Below are positions 19,670 through 27,173 of a DNA stretch of 27,173 bases, one piece after another. The position numbers were made by a program, and so were the translations under genes. Where the stretch lies: positions 2,045,593 to 2,072,765 of the forward strand of contig FN649741.1 of assembly GCA_000310025.1 (NCBI GenBank), read 5' to 3'. The stretch's first letter is position 1, and every line of letters starts with the position of its first letter. This DNA is from Ectocarpus siliculosus. Lineage: Eukaryota > Sar > Phaeophyceae > Ectocarpales > Ectocarpaceae. Below the pieces are notes generated by a model that was given only the letters and a program-made list of their open reading frames with translations, was not told the origin of the DNA and did no database searches.

Positions 19670-22600
19670 ATGGTGTTGAGCGCGGACGCTGAGAGCGACA
19701 TGTCCAAGAACGTGTCAGTGGCTACCGGCGGGATCGCGGCAACGGGAGGCGGCGGCGGCGCCCCGGCCGGGCCGAAGGCCGACGGCGTGAACGCAATCCA
19801 GGGAAAGCTCGCCGGCATCCAAATCGACGGCGGAGTCGCCGGACAGCAGACAAACCCCAACAGCAACAACTATTTCGGTTACGGGCCCAGCGGCGGGTTG
19901 GCGCTCGATGTCGACGGCGGCGGCGGCGGCGGGGCTCCCACGCAGGGCGTCGCTGCTCCCTCGAGCACCGCCGGGGGCAGCGGCGGCGTAACTGCCGGAG
20001 GGGGCGGCGGTGGAATGGGGGGAAGCCACACCACGGGCGGCACCACAGACGGCAGCGGCGTCAGCAGGAGGTTCGGCGTGCCGATCGCCAGCAGCTCGAG
20101 GACCGCTGGGGCCGGAGGCAACACCCGCGGAGGCGGCGGCGGCGGTGGCGGAGGCGTGTCCGGTCTCACCGGGCCCGGTGTTGCCTTTGGTGACGACCGC
20201 AGGAGAGCGGGTGGTGCAGCCGGCGGCGGCGTGGGAGGTCGGCGGGCCGCCGGCGGGAGCGGGAGCGGCATGGGCGGGGTCGGGCGCGGGAGCGGTGGCA
20301 GGGCGTCGGGCGCACGGGGGGGGTACGAGTCGGCGGCCGCGGCCGCGGCGTCCCCTGTGCGGGGACCTGTGGACCACTCTCAGCTTCAGGTGCGCACGTG
20401 TGTTGGCTGCATAAGCATGAAGCCAAAGAAGTTACTAATACACTCTACGTAGTCACACCACGTGGAGAAGGTCGTTCGACGGGTCGGACTGTCCGACTCC
20501 CCGGGAAGCGCACAAAGCTTTCTTAAGAAGAGTGAACGTGTGTGGCCGGAGCGGTGGCAAGAACCGTCGATGCCGATTCCGCTCGCATGTCTCTCTGTCT
20601 CTCTCTCCTATCATAACATGCACTTGCATCCAGGGTATCCATACGTACATTGTACAACGGGGGGAGGGGGGAATACGCGACGCGTGTCTATTACACGGTT
20701 AAACCGGAAATATTTTTGCGAGTTTGTTAAATGTTCCGAAAGAAAAAGCGTTCTCTGGACGACCGGCGTCTTGTTGCGGCAAGATATATCGCCGGCCCGT
20801 CGATTGTCTCGAGTCTTCAGTACTGCTAACCAGACACGCCCAACACCCTGCCTATTCCTGGACTCTTGTATCGGCCGTCGACAGAGATTACTTCTTCGTG
20901 TATTCGTCAACAATATTAATTTGTTGCAAGTTGCAGATATGCTCGTGCGTGCACGGAAGTCCACGCCAAAAGTACGTCTGCTCTCTGCTACCGCAGTTTT
21001 TTCTGCTGCTGTGTCTCATTGTTCATGTGGGTACACACGCACGTGTATGTAGAGTACCGTGTTTCTGTTTGGTGCTCGTTCAGATACCTACGGCGGCAAG
21101 TTGTTTTCGGCCCAAGTCTGGGAGTGGAAACCCGGCGACAATGCACGTCGTTTTTTATTGACATACTGTACTCATGCATACCTTGTCGAAACGAGTCTTT
21201 GTGGTGGTGGGTGTGCGGACTGGAATCGCACATGTTTTCTTCCCACGAAATATTTTCTCAGCGGAGAGTAAGCCTTTGTGTTCCTGGCTGCTGTCACAGC
21301 TACATGCTCTTTAGACCTTGGTATTTCCTTCATTTCGCTTTCGCGTGCATACATATATCCGTTGCTTCGCCTGTTGTTTTGTGCCCGTGTTTCGACTCTC
21401 CTTTACTCAATCACAACGTTTTCGAAATTTGCCGGCTGCCCGCGGGCACATATCTCCACCCCCACCCCCGCTCGACCCCCAATCAATGTAGCTTGGTTAT
21501 CCGCAATTCATTCCTTCCCGTTCCTCGCACACTACTATGCCGTACGCGGGTCTTGCTCGCCCGCAGGCGCTATCGCACATGGGGTACGGCGGCGGCGGCG
21601 GCGGCAACGACACCATGTCTCCGACCTCCGCCACGGGAATGGCGGGTCAGGCGCAGCAGCAGCAGCAGCAGCCGGGGTTGTACAGCACGGGGAGCAACGG
21701 CAGCAACCACTCCGGGGGCATGGGGCAACCCGTCGGCTTGAACATTCACCACGTGAGCAATCAAGACATCCTCTCATTCGACTTGGCCCATTTTTCTTCT
21801 TTCTCGTCCTTTTGTGTGGATGCATGCAAACAAGTATAATGGGATCGGTGGCCTCTCCATTCTTTCGTGACCCTTCCTCTCTTCCTTTTACGGGGACATT
21901 GCTCTCCCCTGTTGTTGTTGTCGTCTGCCTGCTGTATCCAACTGAACGTTGAATTTCTTCCGAGCCCCAAATCTACCACATCTGCTGGAGTTGGCGTTTT
22001 TTCAGCACGATGGATGCGGCGTACGGTGCCGCTGCCGACGGCGGTTGGATTTAAATGTTCATATTCGCGGTAAACTAAGGTCGGGGGGTACACCTCGGAA
22101 CGTTTTTCGAACCTTTTTTGCTGCTCCGGCGAGTCCTAGCCTTGCTACGTTCAACATCGCTTAGTCCTGAAGAGTTACTATCAACGTGTAACCAAGGCTC
22201 GCTCCGGCTTGCCTGACCGTACTCGAGAACGTGCTTCTCGTGAGCAGCATTTCCTTTGCTGCGAAGGTTGGGGAAGCATCGGGCACTTCCCTTGTGATGA
22301 AGGGATGGTTCCTTGCGGCATGATGTCCAGGCGACCTGGCAAGTTGTTCGGTATCCCAGTGGATGAATACCCTCAGGCACACTATCATCGCGGTTTCGCA
22401 GTTTTGCTTGAGGTCGCTCGGTACTGGTAGGTATGCATACGCGTGCGGTAAACCGCTTGCCAAAAGGGAAGACGCGTGAAGAGTGCCCCGCAACACTTGT
22501 ATGCATATCCCTACAGAAGTGTACCAGTATTTCGAAGGACTCGATCAGTCTTGTGCGTTGGCCACATGGCGTGGAGAGGGGCGGTCGCCCGGCAACTTTG

Positions 22601-25600
22601 GAACTATTATTGAGATGTGTAATGGGTATGCATATGCATACTACTCCGAGTTGGATGAAAAAAACCACACATACATACGAATTCGAAGCTCGAAACTTCG
22701 CTACAGCATGGTTGTCCCACAGCTTGCCACGGCGGGCAGATAACGTCCATCCTCGACGCGAAACAGAGGGAGAGAGGGTACCAAGGCTTGCGACTTTTGA
22801 GGGGGCGGTGGGGCTAGCCTTGTGATGAAACAAGATGGCGTGTCCTAGTTTAGTCCGAAACAAGGCACGAGGTGAGTTGGCCGGAGAGTTGGCGACGTGG
22901 TCTTTCAGCTATTGGTTTATTTTCTCACATGATATTTTGTTCCACCTTCCCTTCTAAAACGACACACATGTATGCATCTCGTTGTGGATGTATTATTACG
23001 GTAAGAACCCTTCGAGTTCGCCCCCTTCATCGCGGGTGCGCGCCCCACACGACCGAAACAAAACGTTTTTTTTACGAAATAGCATCTCAAGGCCATGCAT
23101 GTACACTACACCCTCCTCGGGCTTCCTTTCGCAAAGAATTCCTGGCACTGCTCGTGTTGAGCTTGTGTTTGCGCTGTGGAGCCCATCTGGCTGAATCCAA
23201 TCGAATCAATCCTTTGCCGGTGTGTGCCCACGTGGACGTTTTTTGTTTCTCGTCGACTTTTTTTCTCCCCTCTGGGTACGTCCCGGGGCATTCGTTCTTT
23301 CTCGGGCTGTGATTGGACTGTAGTACCTTGGGCGCCCCACGGGGTGCTCGAGTCCATGCACGTCATTTGTCCTGGCCTATTTTTTCCCTGTGCAGGATAT
23401 AGGTACCACTGCTTTTTGGTTTCGCTCGACCTTCGTTTTTTATCCCCGGAGGGGGTGTCCTGGCGGGACGAGGCAGTCCTGGTCGTTCGTTTTCCTCCCT
23501 GCTGCTGCTTTATGAAAGCATCTGCGTAGCAACCGCCGCCTAGACCCACCGCCATGCTCAACAACCACTTCTGTGAATGAAGGAAACCACGCCCCCCCCC
23601 CCCCGGGGACTTTTCCGCGCCGGTGGCTTTGTTTTGTTCCTCTTGAAAAATATCACCCCTCTCTGTTAAGTATGCCTTTCTTTGCGCGCCGTCATCTGGT
23701 TCCGCACGGCGGGGAAACGGGTGTACGGTAGTTTTGTTGGCGCCTATCCAAGCAATGTTTCCGATGTGGATCAGGGAGTCGGTGTCTTTTTACATGAGGC
23801 TCTTTGCTTGATCCGTGCCGTGAACAGCTAGCGAAGAGGGTATGCTTGCTTCGCGCGACTTCGTCCGTTTCGTATCGTTATTCCGCCGTCCCACAATGAG
23901 TGTTGCCGACTCTCCGCCATCGTTTTGATTTGCGGGTCAGTCTTGTCCGAATTTCGACATGCGCCACCTCCCTGCCCCCCGGTCAGACTGCAAACGCTAA
24001 AAGCCTGGGCTTTGGTGGAGCCAATAAGGCGGTCCATGGCGAAAAGGGGGTGTGGGGGTCGCGTTTACCTCGGTACTCTCGAAACAGGGCACGTGTTGGG
24101 ACATGAATTCGGGGCGTCGTCAACTGCTTGATGGATACATCGTGCATATACTTCTCAGGAAAAATAAATGCAAACACAGAAAGACTACCTGCATATATTT
24201 TCATGGTGATTTGAGTTGTTGCGGTGGATGGTGATCCCCACAAGCGGCTGACGCCCCTCAGGTCGTCCTGAGTAGCCCTGGCTCTACGTTCGCCCACCCA
24301 CCCTCCTCGCCGGACATCTATAATTTTGTGTGTTCGCGCGCGAGCGCCCATGTTGGCCCGGCGGGGACATGGGAACCGGACGAGAAGAGCCAAAGTTTCA
24401 TATTGATAGGGAAGATGTGTGTGATGACAGCAGCAGCAAGTTTGGAAGGGTCTGCGTACGGGCAGCAATCAACGACACTGCCTGCCAGACAACATGCGTG
24501 GGATGAGGGAGCGACAGCAGCAACAAGAACGCAATCGTCTGTGCTGCGTACACATCCAGCAAGCCCACGATTAGTAAAAAAGAAACGCGACTAACTCAGC
24601 GTATCCCACCCGTGCCCCCCTCCCGCCGTTGTTGTCCCTCCTCCCCCTCCTCCCCCTGCAGGACCCTTCCCAGCAGGCGGCCATGATGGGCCAGATTCAA
24701 ACCGGCATGTACTACGGGGCCGCCGCCGGTTACGGGGCGCAGGCTCCGGGGACGCCGGTGCTCGCCCACATGAGCCACCCGCAGAATGTGGCGGCGGCCG
24801 GCGGCGGCTACCCCAGCTCCCCGGGGCACTCGGCCAGCTACGGCATGCAGCCGAACCAGCAGGTGTGCGCGCGAGGAAGCAGCGTTGGGTGTTGTATTGT
24901 ATCCTTGGCTTGGAGGTGTTTGTGAGCAGTATTGTTTGCCCGCCCCCGCCCACCGATGATCTCGTTGTTGTTCTCTCTCGACTTCGCTCGTTGCTCGATT
25001 GTGTTCTGAATTTGCACCTATTATTGTGTCTTGTCGGGGCAATCGGTCAGCTTCTCTCGTTCGGCATGCGGGCCTCGGCACGTGTTGTTAATAGAAAGTA
25101 AACACAAACAATCTCACAGAGAGACTACCCGTTCGAGATATAAGCCCAGTCGAAAGGGATGCGCTGAGGTCTTTACAGTTCAATTTCGCCGTCGTGATCC
25201 TTCGCGTTTGTGTACCCGTTAAACTCACCCCGCGCCGCAACACAGTACTGTTTTAACGTCAGGTCGAAACTACTCGCTATAGCAACACAGCAGCGCTTTA
25301 CATCCAGTCCGAAACTATCCGCTTTGCAACAATAAATGGTCACGGCCTCACAGCCCGAAACTACCGAGTACCGAATTGTCTTCGTGTGTCGAAACACCAA
25401 TATTCTTCGGGTTTTTTCACTCCACCCTCCCCTGAGCGGTCCGGAAAATAGTCCACGCGTGAGGGCGATAGCAAACCTTCCTACCCCTCCAACCCCCCCG
25501 GTCCTCTTTACTCGTTGCTTTGTACTAGTAATTCTGTAAGATGCACGGCCACCGGGTGCGGGCCGCATGTTCGCGTTCATAGCCAGCCGTGCTTTCTTGC

Positions 25601-26873
25601 TTCTTGCAACCATGTTCTATATTTTTTAGGAATATGTTCATTTTTGAGAAAATGCATACCAGGCTGTACACTCAAAGAATGACTAGCCGTCCTTGCTGGC
25701 TGTACAGGCAGCATGAATCGCTCCCGACGCACTCGTACCTGGTACGTTTTTGGTCCGGCCATAGCCTCCGAGCAGACTCGTTACAGTTGCTCGTGTCTTG
25801 TTGAAGGCAACAACGAGGTCTAGACTAGACTACCGTATATGACACAAGATAACACACCCCCTGGACCGATTTCCAAAGCTCGATTACTCCACGACGAAGA
25901 GGATGCACAAACAAAACGATACATTTTCGAAAATTTCTCGACGAGACGATTCCAACGCTGCCGTTTTCGGCGCCGTGACTCTTCCTGCTGTTGAGAAATC
26001 GAGCTTTGAAAATCGGCCAAGGGGGTGTGTTATCTTGTGTCATATACGGTATGTGCTGGTTCCGTCACCTCTTCTCATGGACTCTTGTTTTTTTTTTTTT
26101 TGTGTTCCTGTTTGTTGTTTTGCTCGTTAGATGGGAGCCATCGAGATGCAGCAGGGGATGCCCAGCGGATACCCCGTCGGCGCCGGAGGAATGGTGCACA
26201 GCATGGGGGTGAGTTAGTCATACCATACGGACTTCTCCAAAAAAAAAAAAAAAAAAAAAAATGTGTACGGTAACAGGAGATAATCGTGAACGCTTTCTGG
26301 AGGAAAGGGTAGGGCGGTAGCGGGGGGGTTCTATGGACATGGCCATGACGCAATGGCAGACAAATAATTTTGTGGTATTCGGGCAAAAAAGAGCAGGGTA
26401 TTGTGTTTTTCCGTACATACAGCGCGCTCGCGGAATCCCTGGAGGCGGTATGTGGGTGTAACATGGCGTTGTAGGTGAAAATTCTCTGTTGGGTGTTGAG
26501 TCTTCCCGGGAGGTTCAGATGGCTAATTTCGGTCGCCCCAATGTATCCGCGCATCTGTGTTATCTGACGCTTGGTGTACGGCGGGACTACGCTTGCAGTA
26601 TGGAGTACGTACGACAGGTGTTGCGTATACCAGGAACCCGGCCGCCGCGGGCAAATACAAATAGATCACAGTCTTCGATACGGCATGGATAGATACTCGA
26701 GGGCTAACGAACCTTGCGGCTAAAGTTGACACGCCGAAGTCTTGCACCCTGTGTTCCCTCTCCCTCTCTCTCAGGTCGTCCCTGGAACACCGACACTGCA
26801 GTCCATGCAGTCCCCGTACGGTGGGTATTGGCCTTCGGGGGACGTGAGCGGCTACAGCGGCATGTCCACCGGG
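19670..26873 (+). CDS. Gly/Gln/Met-rich low-complexity protein (5 exons, 3' end beyond window)
   Basis: Exons are 19670..20389, 21567..21752, 24662..24862, 26131..26208 and 26775..26873. All are multiples of three and all introns are phase 0, giving 428 residues before the last donor (ACCGGG|GTAAGG). The start MVLSADAESDMSKNVSV is the first plausible ATG after a basic, non-protein-like stretch; the internal ATG at 19700 is an alternative. Exon 1 is glycine-rich with long G runs, RGG-like segments (TRGGGG, GRGSGGR) and an alanine run. Exon 2 has six consecutive Gln. Exon 3 begins DPSQQAAMMGQIQTGMYYG. Exons 4-5 are Met/Gly/Ser/Pro-rich (MGAIEMQQGMPSGYP, PYGGYWPSGDVSGYSGMSTG). No catalytic fold is visible. 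Composition resembles prion-like or RGG-type RNA-binding proteins and transcriptional co-regulators; this is inference from composition only. Introns are 1177, 2909, 1268 and 566 bp. Confidence 0.8.
23593..23604. repeat. Poly-C tract in the 2.9-kb intron
   Basis: A run of about 12 C followed by GGGG. Boundaries are accurate to a base or two. The rest of the 2.9-kb intron (21753-24661) shows no exon I could support. Confidence 0.75.
24156..24205 (+). repeat. Dispersed repeat family, diverged copy D
   Basis: CAGGAAAAATAAATGCAAAC followed by ACAGAAAGACTACC resembles the core of copies A and B (AATAATAAAAACACACACAG, then AAAGACTACCC). Confidence 0.6.
25088..25181 (+). repeat. Dispersed repeat family, copy C
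   Basis: AACACAAACAATCTCACAGA, then GAGACTACCCGTTCGAGATATA and GTCGAAAGGGATG, matches copy B including its right half (GTCGAACGGGATG and then GAGGTCTTTA versus GAGTCTTTT). Confidence 0.7.
25831..26051. mobile_element. MITE, 221 bp including TA target duplication
   Basis: The left end TACCGTATATGACACAAGAT and the following AACACACCCCCTGG are repeated in inverted form at the right end (...CCAAGGGGGTGTGTTATC, then TTGTGTCATATACGGTA). Terminal inverted repeats extend about 55 bp with few mismatches, through ATTTCCAAAGCTCGATT. The element is flanked by TA on both sides, as in Tc1/mariner-type insertions. The middle of about 100 bp has no coding capacity for a transposase, so it is non-autonomous. 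It sits in intron 3 of the Gly-rich gene, 79 bp before the fourth exon. Confidence 0.88.
26239..26261. repeat. Poly-A tract, 23 bases
   Basis: It begins about 30 bp after the GGG|GTGAGT donor of exon 4 of the Gly-rich gene. A T tract of about 13 bases lies near 26089, upstream of that exon. Confidence 0.9.
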
Positions 26874-27102
26874 GTAAGGAGAGGGAGAGAGAGTCGCACA
26901 ACTTGCTGGTGCTTCTTGGCGTAGTTCGCACGATATCCTTGAACGCGTTGTTGCTCACGATTTCGTTCGCGTGGTACATCAGGTTTTTTCATTACGGTGC
27001 CAAGATAATGACTGGTTGGTTGCTCTCGTGACGTGAAAGGCAGGAAGGAACACAATTAGCTATCGGTGGTCGGTCCTGTGGGAACAATGCTCCGTCCTCA
27101 CG

Positions 27103-27130
27103 AGGACGCGTGGTCTAGCCGCTAAGGCGT
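27103..27130 (+). tRNA. Possible 5' part of a tRNA, cut by the contig end
   Basis: GGACGCGTGGTCTAGCCGCT followed by AAGGCG looks like an acceptor strand followed by a D-arm/A-box (TGG-YCTAG-NNGNTAAGGC). No anticodon stem could be closed in the following bases, and the sequence turns into a C run at 27147. This is a weak call. Confidence 0.22.
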
Positions 27131-27146
27131 GCAAAACATGCGTACA

Positions 27147-27173
27147 CCCCCCCCCCCCCCCCCCCCCCCCCCC
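27147..27173. repeat. Terminal poly-C run, 27 bases
   Basis: The window ends in an uninterrupted C run. It may be the true end of a contig, where assembly failed at a long homopolymer. Apart from the possible tRNA fragment, 26874-27146 shows no exon. Confidence 0.85.

Noticed and set aside
19715-20377. Long minus-strand open frame rich in Ala, Pro and Arg
   Set aside because: It is the antisense of the glycine-rich exon 1. GC-rich repeats open all frames, and the plus-strand frame has a good donor in phase with the next exons.
22075-22863. 262-codon minus-strand open frame in the 2.9-kb intron of the Gly-rich gene
   Set aside because: There is no recognisable motif, and the composition is that of random translated sequence. 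It could be a nested gene but nothing supports it.
1-27173. CRISPR arrays, operons, phage or bacterial defence systems
   Set aside because: There are no regularly spaced repeats with unique spacers, no polycistronic intronless gene runs and no ribosome-binding sites. Every supported gene has spliceosomal introns.

Overview
The window is nuclear DNA from an intron-rich eukaryote. Coding segments are short (75-720 bp), separated by introns of about 70 bp to 2.9 kb, and bounded by GT(GC)-AG splice sites, mostly of the type G|GTGAG, G|GTGCG or G|GTAAG with CAG or TAG acceptors. GC content is moderate, and homopolymeric G/C tracts, microsatellites and MITE-like elements are common. This style fits a stramenopile, most likely a brown alga (Ectocarpus-like), but no marker gene proves it. 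All gene models were built by hand from splice motifs, reading phase and protein motifs. Exons I could not join are named as such.

Layout from left to right. (1) 21-1006, minus strand: a small cysteine-rich, probably zinc-binding protein of unknown function in three exons. (2) 2363-2521, plus strand: the last exon of a cytochrome b5-domain protein, with both haem-ligand histidines. (3) 4393-8059, minus strand: a complete four-exon Mpv17/PMP22-family membrane protein of 203 residues, whose last intron is a GC-AG intron. (4) 8888-16705, minus strand: an almost unbroken chain of exons. From 5' to 3' it encodes a WW-like domain, a CxxC...CxxC module, a Pro/Gly-rich linker, a MORN-repeat region, a helical region and an RNI-type leucine-rich-repeat domain with a disordered tail. 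I annotate it as three gene models (14908-16705, 10920-14820, 8888-10863), but the spaces between them are only 87 and 56 bp and both adjoining stop-containing exons are the weakest parts. One large multidomain gene is a serious alternative. (5) 19670-26873, plus strand: a Gly/Gln/Met-rich low-complexity protein in at least five exons, with only phase-0 introns, running off the right edge.

Repeats fill the space between: a 136-bp tandem duplication carrying a CCAAT/TATA-like core (3543-3812), a 221-bp TA-flanked MITE with terminal inverted repeats of roughly 55 bp (25831-26051), a diverged relative (15876-16088), a dispersed short repeat with two 47-bp identical copies (8437 and 16136), and two unusual degenerate motif arrays (15381-15722 and 17279-17420). 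The right edge ends in a 27-base C run that looks like a contig end.

The genes do not form an obvious pathway. The most interesting object is the WW/Zn/MORN/LRR exon chain, which may be an undescribed domain architecture for a membrane- or cytoskeleton-associated scaffold.
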